Shown here: positions 1 through 10,633 of the stretch, piece after piece
Layout of the letters: every line of letters begins with the position of its first letter
Numbering within the stretch: position 1 is the first letter of the stretch
DNA from: Cadophora sp. MPI-SDFR-AT-0126
Taxonomy: Eukaryota > Ascomycota > Leotiomycetes > Helotiales > Ploettnerulaceae
Assembly (NCBI GenBank): GCA_020747065.1
Contig: JAGMVK010000003.1
Coordinates: 3,038,001-3,102,000 of the forward strand
Direction of reading: 5' to 3'
DNA: 64,000 bases
Made by a program: the position numbers and the translations under genes
The notes under the pieces: model-generated
What the model was told of the DNA's origin: nothing
The model's input: only the letters and a program-made list of their open reading frames with translations
Databases searched by the model: none

Positions 1-1185
1 CATTGTGGTATCGCAAAATGTGCCTTCGAAAGCCAGGTAGAGGAATATCATGAACACTGCGAAGCTGTTGCCAACTTTATCTTCCGTACCGGCATACTGC
101 GCAGTCAAGGCAGTAAGGATAGAAATTGTAATGACTTGACCGCAGTTTCTAGTGACGTACATCCCTCGACGAGAATTGACCTTGTCCTGGAGCCAGGCAC
201 CCAACGGATTATAGATGAGTGTTGCTGTGGTGATCCAGACTGCTGAAAGCAACAGTGGAATGGAGCCAGTCTGGCCGAGACCTTGGTACAACAGCACGGC
301 GTAGTTGTTGATTACCAGAATCCCTCCCGTCTCTTGCCCAAGTTGAATCAGGAAACCTACAATCATCCGTTTTCGATAGGAAGCTTTGGTGAACACGGAT
401 TTCAAGACCGTGGTTCCAAGTTCCTTGGTTCGTTCTTCTTCTAGCTTGATCTGTTGCATCATTTGGTGGAACTCTTCTTTGGCAAATACGGAATGGGTGT
501 GGATTCGCTGTAATGTCGTCCATGCTTCACCAGCTCTGCCATGTTTCAATAACCATCGAACACTTTCTGGAACCCATGGAGAGCCAAGCAGCAGTAGCTA
601 TGGAGGGAGTACTTGCAGACACAGGGGAAAGTGCCATGCAAAGGATGGATTAACAGGAGTTGCGAAGTAGCAGCCGTATCCAACCCAGGATGTCGCGAAA
701 TATCCGAAAACCAGGAAGATAGCATGGCCACCGACTTGTCGGCCGCGAGAGGAGGGTGTGCTGAGCTCGCTGAGATCAAGAGGAGTACAGCTAACCAACA
801 TCCCGACTGCCATCCCAGCCATACATCGGTCAGCGTAAAACATATCTATATTCGTAGCACCTGCCTGAAGAGCTCCTCCAAGAATCGCGATCAATGCGCC
901 AAGTTGAATAGTTCGCAGCCGGCCGAATTGCTCTGCAAGCCACATGAACAGTAAACAGCCAACAGCACCACCTGCACTGTAAAGACCGTTCACTGTGGCA
1001 ATGACATGGGTGGTGTGGTCGCATCCTGGGGATTTTGCGTCTGGTGCAAGGTTCATGAAGCTGTAGAAGCCAGGCTGGCCTAATGTTGTAGCAATGATGC
1101 TGGAAAAGTAGCCACAGGTGATACTTCCGAGACTAACGAAGATGTTGATCAGGAGGGCATATCTAGTGAGATCTCGAAATGCCAT
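1..1185 (-). pseudogene. MFS sugar (hexose-type) transporter, 3' end outside window, in-frame stop
   Basis: Reading leftwards from ATG at 1185, the protein is a major facilitator superfamily sugar porter: an early membrane segment followed by the loop with LAEQFGRLRTIQLGA, and later WVGYGC and QLGQETGGILVINNY, which are typical of fungal hexose and quinate permeases. The frame is open from 1185 to 601, then meets TAG at 598-600 in the stretch LQVLPP-stop-LLLLGSPWVPESVRWLL, which is a conserved block of the family. The same frame is then open from 597 to the window edge at 1, so about 394 codons are visible. No plausible intron removes the stop, because conserved residues flank it on both sides. 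I therefore call it a pseudogene or a nonsense allele; a base-calling error or readthrough cannot be excluded. It would import sugars across the plasma membrane if intact. Confidence 0.8.
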
Positions 1186-1711
1186 ATTGTTGGACGGAGA
1201 AATTGTGTTAATGTCAAATGTACTGGAGGAGAGAATATGGGACAGACAATTCTTTTGGGATGCATTGTTTTATATCAGTCAGAGATCGACATATCATGTG
1301 AGTTGTACAAGCGATGATCCCCAGAGCACCGCGGCACCGTCTGCAGTGAGACCGAACCCTGCATCTCAGATCAAGATGTGCGAGAAAGACATGAAGCTGA
1401 AGGCCGCGTCCCACAGACAAGTGCCAGAATATTGGTGAAGCTACTTCTGCTGTTGACAGAGTCCTTCTCAGTAGGAAGATTGCGGTAAGTCTCGTTTGCA
1501 GTGTTACTTGGCTCACGGGAACGAGGTCGCTAAACCCAGTCCGCACTTTCGAGGTGTCAACAGACGATTGACTCCAAGGTCAATCTAGGCTAAAAAATAA
1601 ACCTGTCACTAATCTTTTAAGACAGCACTTTTCGTTGGCATGATGGAAGCGCTGTGTCTTCAACGGGACTTGCATTATCGAAGTCAAACTGTACCATACC
1701 CAATTCTCCAT
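1186..1711. other. Intergenic; transporter upstream region
   Basis: No gene is supported here. The stretch should hold the promoter of the minus-strand transporter (start codon at 1185) and the 3' flank of the next minus-strand gene. Open frames seen here are short and lack family features. Confidence 0.4.
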
Positions 1712-2163
1712 CTATAACTTTGACTTCCTACCCTTACTACCACCAGCACCTCGATCATCATCCGTTGGCTCACTATCAGCCGTCTCAGCCTTCAAGCTAA
1801 CCGGATCACCCAATTGGCTTGGATTCTCCTCCAACTTATCCATAGCCCTCTGTCGAAGTGTCTTCTTTCCGTCTCCTCCATCTTGATCACCTTCCGTAGG
1901 TGCTGGTGCAACTTTCTTCACATTTTCCTTCGTTGCCTGGGAACTAGAGTTCGATTTTGAAGAAGAAGCGCCTCTGTCATCAGAGGTTGGTGATGTAGAG
2001 GAAGTCTCTGCTTTTAGAGAAACAGGATCGCCGAGCTGAGAGGGGTTTGTCTTGTTGGTTTGTAAGGCGCGCTCGCGCAGTGTTGGTTCGGAGTTGTTTT
2101 TAGACTTGGACTGTCGTTAGTGTTATAAAAGTCAGGGTGGATAAGATTGCTTACTGGTGACAT
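1712..2163 (-). CDS. Small hydrophilic protein with two copies of an NPSQLGDPVSLKAET module
   Basis: I do not recognise a function. Exon 1 is only three codons (2163-2155), followed by a 44-bp intron (2154-2111, GTAAGC...ACAG with a CACTAAC branch site) and exon 2 (2110-1712); the product is 135 residues. It contains a tandem duplication: residues about 13-50 and 87-132 both run LR(E/Q)RA, then a variable linker, then NPSQLGDPVSLKAET, then a short linker and DDRGA. The identical 15-residue core in both copies shows the frame is real and under selection. The rest is rich in Lys, Ser, Asp and Gly and is probably disordered. There is no signal peptide or membrane segment, so an intracellular location is likely. 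The first exon is inferred from splice signals and carries the lower certainty. Confidence 0.72.
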
Positions 2164-2752
2164 GGTTCCGAATATTTATGATGATAGTATTGTGCTGACT
2201 AGTTCAGTGAACAGGATGCTTATGGCCGAGAATGTTTGCTTAGACAACTTGAAAATCACAGTGAAACCCAATAATTTCTGGGATTGATTGTTAGTGAAGT
2301 TGATTTGTATAATGTTCCTATTCCCAACTGTATATATTAAAGTAACATTTACATGTATGACGCGTTGAACATTCCTTAGTTCGCCGAGGTTGTTTGTTTA
2401 AGAAAAGCGTCGGCAGTAAGTGATGGCTTGGGATGTGGGTCCAACAAGCATTTAAAGGGGGCTTAAGCGACAAGGAAATAGTCTGGAGGTGCCTTATCGC
2501 AGTACACTCACAAGTGGCTTGCTTAGATGCCGCAACTTGAACACGGTATAACCTAAGATTACGAACGAGATTGTCAGTTGAAAAAGCGGGATCCCTGGCT
2601 TCAGTAGCAAACAAGTTGCAGAGAGTATCAAGCTGAGAATAAGGGCTAGTCAAAACTGCATTTGTGACTTTCCAATGGTATTCATCGTCCAGCCTAAATT
2701 TCCACTCAAAATGACAATGATCTTACATCCGCCAATCTACCTGCGGGATCTT
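2164..2752. other. Intergenic
   Basis: This lies between the small duplicated-module gene and the 3' end of NOP14, both on the minus strand. I see no coding sequence or repeat. It should carry the promoter of the small gene and the NOP14 3' untranslated region. Confidence 0.4.
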
Positions 2753-5562
2753 TTACTTCCTAGCCTTCTTCCTCCAAGCCTTTTCGCGCTCGTATTCCTT
2801 TTTCTCGTGACCCTCCTCGCCTTGGATTTCCGCCAACAGTCTCTTCTGTTTCTTCTCATACGCCGCATCCCTCTCCTTCTTCTCCTTGAGACTCGAGCTC
2901 GCCAAGATCCTCGCGTCCTTGCGCAATTCTCTAATCGCACCTTTGCGCTCACGTTTGTGCTCTTTCTTGAGCTTGGCAAGTTCGGTGCGCTCATGATCGG
3001 GGTCGTAGTGACGTTCTGGATTGAAGTTGTCTTCGAATTTGGGAATAGATGTCTTGATGGCGAGGGGCTTATGGTGGTGAAGCTCAAGCGGACGACGGGC
3101 GAGACGAGACTGATTGAGGAGCGCAGTGAGTTTTTGGGATAGAGTAGTAAGTGTTTTCTAGGTTCGTTAGCAAGCAATGATAAGGGAGTTTGGACGTAAC
3201 CATACTTGAGTGCTGCCAGAGAGCCTGGAGCGACATTTTTTGGATGCAAGGTGGTGGACAATTTGCAGCGCGGGCTCGAAAATCTCTAAGAATGCCGCTT
3301 TGCCAGTCCATGTTGTGGCTGCAGCATCGAGGAGATTCAGATTGAAATCTAGCAGAGCGGCTTTGAGTGTTTCTTCTTCATCCTCCGAGAGATCATCTGG
3401 GGCACAGTCATAAAACTTCATGCCTCTTACAGACTCGGGTACTGTTCCAATACGCAACGAGAGTTTCGGCTCGTGGTAGGGAAAACAGCCAGGAAGTTTG
3501 GCCATCTTCGTCGGTGCCAAAGCACATAATGTGTTCTCCATGAAATTCATTACTTCAGGAATATATCTCTTGGACAATTCTTGATATTGGAGACAAAGGG
3601 TGCATAGATATGCTCCCGTCGCGCAGTCTGCTAGATTCTGGGGTATTTTCAGGCCAAGATATCTTGTCATTCCAAGAATAGCAGGCGTAGCAACCTGATG
3701 AAAGTGATCGGACGTTGGGAAAATCGATCCAACTGCCGTAAGAACTACTAGATCTCCAGGGGTGGGTGAAAGAGCTCGAGACGTGTTCCAGTCCTCTAGA
3801 TGATGGCGGAAAGAATTTGCAATCTCGACCGGAAACATCTTGGCTAGAGAATGGATGTGACGTATGACGGTCTCCAATACAGGAAATGGGGGCCGCGTTT
3901 CTTGGTTTGCCAGGTACGATATATGATCCACGAGTGCAACCGCCAATTTCCCGAGCTTCGATTTATTCTCGCTCTTGAGCTTGGGGTGATAGAGGGCTCT
4001 TATTCGTTGAATGACGGTTGGCAGATCGAGGATATCCGTTCCTCGCGTGATCTCAAGAAGATCTTTATGGGATTCGGGGCACGCGAAGTTGAACGCCAGA
4101 TTCCCGTGTACACCATTCTGAGTCGGCAGTTCAATATCCTGAATAGGACCATTGGCGCCAGTTAAGAATTCTGGCCGTTTTGCTTCTTCTTCTGTCAGAA
4201 GCCCGTCAACGAAATCATCGTCCTCCTCATCTACCACTTCTTGACTTTCATCATCCGAGTCTTCGTCCGAATCGTCCGGCTCTGAGCTGCTAGCGACCAA
4301 ATCATCATCTATAAGGAAATCGTCCTCATCCTCAACGCCCAGCTCAGCCATTGAAGGTCTAGCCTTAATACCAGCTCCGAACCCAAATTCATCATCTTCA
4401 TCCTCATCATCGTCGGGTTCATCATACCCGGCCGGATTTTCTTCGTCATCGCTAACTTCTGCTCCCTGCATTCGGCGCAGTCTCTTCGCCTCTAATTGCT
4501 GCAGTTTTCGAGCTCTCTCCTCAATCATTTCTTCTTCCGTCTTCGACTTCTCGGTAGGTTTTGCCCGGGCATCTTGAGCCAGCTGCCTTAGTCGGAGATC
4601 GTACTCCTTGTCAAACTTAACCTTGTCTGTTCCGTTCAGTAATGCCGCACGGTCTGGGTTCATGCCCGGTACCGCTGCTGGAGGTGCAGGACCAGGCTTT
4701 CGGCCAATGCCTCGTAGCAGGTCGTGAACGCTTGACATTTCCTTGTCTAATTCCTCCCGCATATCCTCATCGTCATCCTTTGCAGCTTGTCGCTCGTATT
4801 TATGCAGCTTTGATTTTGCGATAAGTTCCTTCATGACTTCTTGCTTGGACTTCTTCCGCTCCGGACGATCCTCTCCGTCTTCAAACTCATCTTCGTCGCC
4901 TTCAACATCTGACCGTCGCCGTTTCAGCTGGCGTTCCTCGTCCGAGGGATGGTCCTCTGCGTCCGAAAGATCCAGATCATCCTCCTCGAAGTCATCCTTG
5001 AGAGCAGGGCCGTCTAACGACAGCGATTGGCCCATGTGCGTGAGCTCGCCTTCTTCATCGTCTTCTAGATCAAAGGCGGAGCTATTTTTGTGCCGAACTT
5101 GCTTTTCCCGTGTGAATCTCTCCAACATCTTCTCCTCCGGGGCCATGCTAGGATCATTTTCTCCAAATCGTTTATCCAGTATTCCACCAACCTTTCGCCG
5201 AGATTGCTGCTCATCGATATAAGCTTGGCGGCGCTGTCGCATTTGTTAGCAATTGAAAAGGGCGAACGAAGCAAGTTACAAACCAATTCTTCATCGCGAC
5301 TTTTCTGCAGACCCGGTCGCCTTATGGCAGGCTTGTGCGAGTGTTCCGTGGTAACTTCAAATTTGGGTTTTTTGGAAGAAGTAAAATCGAATGGGTTGAA
5401 TTGCTCTCGAATGCCATTGAGAGTAACATTTCTCCCCACCTTCTTTTCCTTGCTGGCGCCATTTTGTGCGTTTTGCCTCTTCTGTTTCTTCGATTGTTGG
5501 GGCCCGGTGATACCCTGTTCCCGTAAGGAGGCTTTCAGCCTTTTGAGCTGCGAAGGAGGCAT
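2753..5562 (-). CDS. NOP14: Nucleolar complex protein 14 (U3 snoRNP / small-subunit processome)
   Basis: NOP14 acts in the nucleolus in 18S rRNA maturation and 40S export. Exons are 5562-5284, 5233-3206 and 3157-2753, with introns of 50 and 48 bp that keep frame (both phase 0); the product is 903 residues, the normal length for fungal NOP14. Visible family features are the basic N-terminus starting MPPSQLKRLKASLR, the segment GGILDKRFGENDPSMAPEEKMLERF, a very acidic central region (Asp/Glu runs around residues 330-430), the conserved helical region with LPTVIQRIRALYHPKL and GDLVVLTAVGSIFPTSD, and a Lys/Arg-rich tail with NPERHYDPDHERTELAKLKK. The acidic region produces Ser-rich shadow frames on the other strand. 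Its start codon lies 215 bp from that of the divergent gene at 5778. Confidence 0.96.
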
Positions 5563-5777
5563 TTCAACGAGTATTGCAGACTGATTATGTTAGGTGACGG
5601 TCGACGCATTTTTTTATCGAAGAAATCAGTTATCGCGATAACCATCCTAATAGAGTTTAGCCAAGGCGGTCACCAGGGGCAATATTTGTCCATCAAAGCT
5701 TCACTTGTCAGCCTTCGTTATTGCGCGCAAATACCACAACGCCATCTAAGTCTATAAACTCATGTAGCTCCGTCATA
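5563..5777. promoter_or_regulatory. Shared divergent promoter, NOP14 / helical-repeat gene
   Basis: Only 215 bp separate the two start codons, which point away from each other, so the two genes almost certainly share a bidirectional promoter. No TATA box stands out. I cannot name a binding site. Confidence 0.55.
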
Positions 5778-6783
5778 ATGGCGGCGACATCGCCATCCGG
5801 TAATGACCGCCTCTTTATCTTCGGTCTGGGATGTGCGGCGGGCGCAGTAATGTGCGCAATGCGAGAGATGCTCATTTACTATCGCGACGAGGCTGCCATA
5901 CCCCCCTCCGAAAACAAACCACAATACATAACGCAAGATGTGGAGGATTCTTTGAAGCTCGGCACTTTGAACAAACTCCTGGACAGTCCCAACTACTCTA
6001 TACAAGAGACAACTGCTATCATCGTCTGCGAGCGGGCTCTTCACGATCAGAACGCTATCGACGCCTTGCTGTGGCATATTACACGACCGGAACATGAGTT
6101 GAGAGAACAGGGCATTCGGGCTTTGACAATGATGATGAATAGTTGTGTGTAATCCTCTTATGAATTGGAAGCCTGAGACTGACTGTCTCTTAGCGACTGT
6201 AAAAATGATCAACAGACCAGAAGGATGGGCGGCGCTAGTCAAATCACTCGAGTACTCGATTACAGACTACAAACATAACCTCTTCGACTCCGAATGGGAT
6301 AATTGGCATCTAAGAGATGTCGTTGAACAAGGCTGCCTGATGGTATTGGTTCAGCTAACGGACAAATTTGGACCATCTGGATTGGTCAAGTCACGATTTG
6401 TTGAACGGTGGCTTGCGAAGGAACCGTGGTCGGAAGTTGAAACGGACCGGATGATGAAGTTTGCAGACTCTTTACACAACAAAAATAGGCTCAGCGAGCT
6501 CACTATACCTCTCTTCCGAGATCATGCAGGTCGGAAGCAATTGATCAAAGCCAAACTTGTCCCCGCCGAGCTTGTTATGGGTCCAAGTTCAAGAGATGTC
6601 AAGATGATAAATGGGGAGAGTACAGCTGGAGAAGACTTTGACGCCATGTTCGTGGACAATCGACGGAGACGTGATCAGAGTTCTGAGGAAGATCACATTC
6701 GGCGACGGCACCGTGAGGCCATAGTTTTGAATGATGGCACAAGACCACTCGAAAGAGGCGACATAATTCAGCGAGAAAGATGA
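5778..6783 (+). CDS. Conserved fungal protein with N-terminal membrane anchor and ARM/HEAT-like helices
   Basis: Exons are 5778-6144 and 6194-6783, joined by a 49-bp intron (GTGTGT...TTAG, phase 1), giving 318 residues. The ATG at 5778 is chosen because the upstream in-frame extension lacks an ATG. Residues about 12-30 (LFIFGLGCAAGAVMCAM) form a likely membrane or outer-membrane anchor. The body is alpha-helical with repeats resembling armadillo units (LGTLNKLLDSPNYSIQETTA, then ALLWHITRPEHELREQGIRA). The C-terminus is charged, with RRRRDQSSEEDHIRRRHRE. I recognise the type as a conserved ascomycete protein but cannot assign a function. An alternative is a mitochondrial or ER surface scaffold; this is inference from the anchor only. 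Confidence 0.82.
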
Positions 6784-8010
6784 TGAGAAGTACTGAGCAA
6801 TGGCATGACTGTAGAATCCAACCCTTGCTCTTATGCGGGAAACCTAGGACGATGATGGAACTGCCGAACATTTTGAACAGAGCGGTATTTGAAATGCCAT
6901 TCCGCAGCAGGCACGTTTCTGCAAAAAGCGATTCAAGCAGCACGAAACGACCGATGCTGCAGCCTATGATGCTGCGGATAGAACACCATATTGTCGGATC
7001 AGGTTTACCGCCCAATTGCCACTCAGCTGCGTCATTGTTAAAAAAAGTGTGCTCTTACATGGCAAGTTGGAATTGAGCACCTTTAGCCAGTAATGAAACT
7101 ATTGGCGAACAAGGAATCTCGCGTCGCTTTCTGACTGTGTTGCCTTTCAGCTCTTAAGCGGCACATCATTGATGCCCCCGCCTGTTGGCTGCAGGTACTG
7201 TGCAGGGCTGTCATATTATTTCCGACCTAATACGGCGCCGCCGGAATTTTGTTGTGTTCGCCCTGTGCTATTTTGGTCTGCTTTTTGTTAAACTTTGTTC
7301 GCGTTCGCGAATACCAGCAACGCTCGTATCGAATGCGTACATCCGCCATCCATGGGCCAACCTGTTTCATGAACGTTTTCTAGTTCTACTTCCCAGCTAC
7401 TGCATTCGTCGGACACGTTTGCGTTCTTTCTCTGCCAACTTAACCTGATCCTTTTTAGCGTTCTTGAAGCATCTACTAGCCTCTGAAGGTCGTGAAGTAA
7501 ATCCTTGAGTAAAGTAAGTTCGTCTCCTGGCAAATTCTTCACAGGAAAATAATCTTCGTTCGATATTCACTTCTTCATTGGACGCATAGGTCTGTTTTGC
7601 TGTTTCTGCACTCATTGCGCAAGCAATCGAGAAAACTATACTTTTCACTGTATTCTCACCTGAGCTCGCTAGATTGCTGTGCCTCGACTTAACTTGATTG
7701 TTACCCAGTTGTAGTACATTTCACGTAGTAATGCCGGCTCCATCATCTCACTGCCTCCTGCTTGCTGCCACTCGTAGCTCGCCTCTTGAAGATGATGTCG
7801 GTGAGCTGAAGTCGTATGCCTGACTAAGGCCGATCATAGGATGAGAAGAAGCTGCTGTTTTCCGTTACGAAGAGGGTTGAGGTATAAGTATACCACCTGG
7901 TACCGGATCTTCTTCGAATTTCCTTTTCACCTTACTCGTAGAATTTGACTCAAAAATTGTACCCGCACCTCAGAATCATCAGCAATCACGCTAACAATAC
8001 CTCACCCACA
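6784..8010. other. Intergenic, no supported gene
   Basis: About 1.2 kb without a convincing gene. A minus-strand frame at 7648-7397 begins like a signal peptide but has no ATG. The right end is the promoter of the secreted protein at 8011. Confidence 0.4.
7883..7890 (+). promoter_or_regulatory. TATA-like box of the secreted protein gene
   Basis: TATAAGTA lies 121-128 bp upstream of the ATG at 8011, a plausible position for a fungal core promoter once a leader is allowed for. The call rests on sequence and spacing only. Confidence 0.4.
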
Positions 8011-8629
8011 ATGCTCACCTCTTCTCTCCTCGTCCTGGCTCTCTCAGCCATCTCTGCCACTCTCCCAACCACGCTCGACAAGAAAGATACAGCCTGCTCG
8101 ACTCCAAAATCATTCACTGTCAACAGCTTCTCCAAATTCACGCCTTCAGGCTCCAATACCCATCCGGCACAGGTTTACTTCAGATACAGCGATGATGGTG
8201 CCACTGTGGGCCCGACGACCTGCCTGTTGACTGGCGCTACATCAACAGCTGGCACGCCCGTTGCCTGCGCGGACCCAGATGTCAGCTTTTTGTTTGAGGA
8301 TAATGAGCTGACCGTATTTGAGAATTATACGCCTTGCAATTCGTAAGTTGCCATCTCCTTGATTCTGTCGACTTGTGGGATTCCTCTCTTCCGAAGACAC
8401 AAATCGCAAGTAAACAAGTCAGGAGACACTTATATCCTTAAGACACCGAGAAAGATATTGAAACTCGTCATGCTAATTGAAACCGCGTAGAACCGAAAAA
8501 GCCCAAGTTACAGGCACGATCTACATAGCTACGTACTGTTATCCTAGTCCTCCACAGGTGCCGCTTGGTGAGGGAACAACATGCCAGACACCGACTGGTC
8601 AAGTTGGCGGGAGTTTGGCGGCGGCATGA
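8011..8629 (+). CDS. Small secreted cysteine-containing protein
   Basis: Exon 1 is 8011-8342 and exon 2 is 8491-8629, separated by a 148-bp intron (GTAAGT, branch-like TGCTAAT, GTAG; phase 2). The product is 156 residues. It opens with a clear signal peptide, MLTSSLLVLALSAISA, followed by a dibasic LDKKD that could be a Kex2-type cleavage site near residue 25. The mature part has six Cys (ACS, TTC, VAC, TPC, TYC and TTC contexts), consistent with three disulfides, and is rich in Thr, Ser and Pro. I do not recognise a family. The second exon is supported because it restores the frame and supplies two of the six Cys. It is probably secreted to the apoplast or cell wall; an effector role is possible but not shown. 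Confidence 0.78.
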
Positions 8630-9704
8630 TCCAGCTTCTGCGGAAAGTTCTCTGTCCTGTGGGGCTCATTGTTTTGGAACTAGAAGGAGACGGTAGACAA
8701 CGGAGTTTTTGTTTGGAAAACTATGCGCAAGCTTATAACTTCTTAGACCAACCCGAGTATGAAATACATAGAGGTATGAGATATTCCAGGGACAGCTAAA
8801 TAAGTCATGAGTTCGGTGAAAACAGAATGAACCGTTACTTAAACCCTCACTTGGACTGCTATGTAATCTGCACCTGTTTGCTCGACCCACAGGTCGCAAA
8901 CCCATTCTCCTGCAGTTCAACCGATCGAGCAAGTTAATCTTGACTAGCACTCACGAAATCGATTCGACAACATCAATCCCATTGCTCCCCGTATGATGCA
9001 AGTCACCAGCCGGGCGTCAACAATCATGCCAACTTGCTAAGCGAACCCCGGAACATCCCATCATACATCATATTGTCTGAACCTACCATTCCAACGAAAA
9101 GGCATTCAGCAGAGTCGGGCACTTTACCCTCGTCTACGTCCCGAAATTTAAACTTTTGTATGCATGTTAAGATTTAGAAAGATGCAGATACCGCAAACAC
9201 CTATCCCCGTTGTGAAGTTTTGGGAGCCCAGCCTCGTTTTCAGTTCTTCATATTCAATTGACGGCTTTGGGAAAAATGCCGGGTCAAAATCTCAGCTGTG
9301 GTCAAGTTCAGTTGGGGTTGGATTTTCTAGGTCACGAATTTGTACTTTGGGTAGCCCAAGACACGACTGCGAGTGCAAGGCTGCGCCGAAATATATTCTG
9401 CATCAGGCTGCATCAAGTGCGCCCGCCCCGTGCATTGCCATTACGTGGTTGAACGCCCGGCTCGTGTTGCCTTCCAACTTTGAGAAATGGAAGATCGGTC
9501 AGGCTATCCAATCAGTCTAGCATACATATAACATCGATCCTTCAACTATTGCTTCATGTTCAGGAGGAGGATCTCCAGGCTTCAGACATCTCGAGTGCTC
9601 CAATGTTCTCCGCAAGAACCCCACTCGCCTGGGAAGTAAAAAGAACTGAAGTCAACGCTTCTGCTTTTAATCATAAGAAGATCCGATACCGAACTCTTTT
9701 CGTA
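8630..9704. other. Intergenic, no supported gene
   Basis: Open frames at 9164-9520 and 9258-9452 lack family features and are not supported. The right part is the promoter of the gene at 9705. Confidence 0.4.
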
Positions 9705-10379
9705 ATGGGGGACTACGACGACCGTATGTGCTGCCTATCTCACATAATTTCGCCAGCCTCGTCCACAGCAACCCATCTCTTCCAGACACTTGGAGCTGAA
9801 AACATCTCATAGACTACTCACCCCATTCCAGCTCTACAAGTAGCAGAAGCTCCGAGCCATTCCAACCGTTTCGATGTCGTAGCGAGATCTACGACGGCAA
9901 AGTCGTCCAGGTATCAAGATGCGACAATCCGAATTTCACCACTACAACAGTCGATGGGAGATGTTATAACTGTGGGGGAATGGGCGAGCTCGAACTCGAA
10001 CAGTAAGTTCTAAGTTTGTTTCATCTTTATCCAAACCCGCACTTTCTAACACGGCCACAGAGAGATATTGAGTAGAAGAAGTACGAAAAGCGAAGGTCGT
10101 CGTCAATCCGGATACGACGGGGGCTATGTTCCTAGAAACAACACCACCCGAGGCACGGAATACCGCGAGGTATACGATAGCAGAGAACGAGACGAATACC
10201 AGTCTCGCTCGAGGTCAAATGAGAGCTCGTTACATAGTGATCACGGTAAAGGGTTTAGCAACTATACTCTGCAAGGAGCTTCGTGCTGCAGCAATCCGAA
10301 TTTCTTCGTTACGACTCACGATGGGACGTGTTATAATTGCGGGAGGTGTCCTGATGGGAAGAGGAGTCGGTATGGGTAG
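9705..10379 (+). CDS. Protein with two copies of a C-x13-C-x2-C (NPNF...DG.CYNCG) motif
   Basis: I do not recognise this protein. Exons are 9705-9723, 9813-10002 and 10061-10379; the introns (GTATGT...ATAG, 89 bp; GTAAGT...ACAG, 58 bp) keep frame and give 175 residues. Two modules, residues 43-61 and 146-164, share the pattern C-[DS]-NPNF-x2-TT-x-DG-x-CYNCG with identical spacing, separated by about 85 residues of Arg/Ser/Glu-rich, probably disordered sequence. The paired CxxC with a preceding Cys suggests metal binding, perhaps zinc, but each module has only three conserved Cys, so a fourth ligand would have to come from elsewhere. There is no signal peptide. The start at 9705 is a short first exon and is the weakest part of the model. 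It is convergent with the gene ending at 10634. Confidence 0.75.
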
Positions 10380-10633
10380 GAAGCTGAAATGGGAAGGTGT
10401 TGGATTATATGTCGTTCGAGTGATTGGCATGGGGTTTCTCGCTTCAATGGGTGAGACGAAGTCAACAAAAAGTTTGGGCTTTCTTTTAAGCGGTGGATTC
10501 TGTTTTCACTTTCTCACCACAGTATTCCTTGTTGGTGGAAATAGCTGTGTATCTTTTGAGATTGATATGAAAAAGTTAGGTGTACTGGGCTTCGGAGTAA
10601 TGCAATCAAATGCAGTAAGAGATGCCCACCTCT

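Noticed and set aside
2675..3142. Plus-strand Leu-rich open frame of 155 codons
   Set aside because: It is antisense to the third exon of NOP14, whose frame is clearly the real one.
4743..5222. Plus-strand Ser-rich open frame
   Set aside because: It is the complement of the acidic Asp/Glu region of NOP14.
7397..7648. Minus-strand frame beginning with a signal-like segment
   Set aside because: No ATG at the start (GTG), no Cys pattern or family, and no splice model could be supported.
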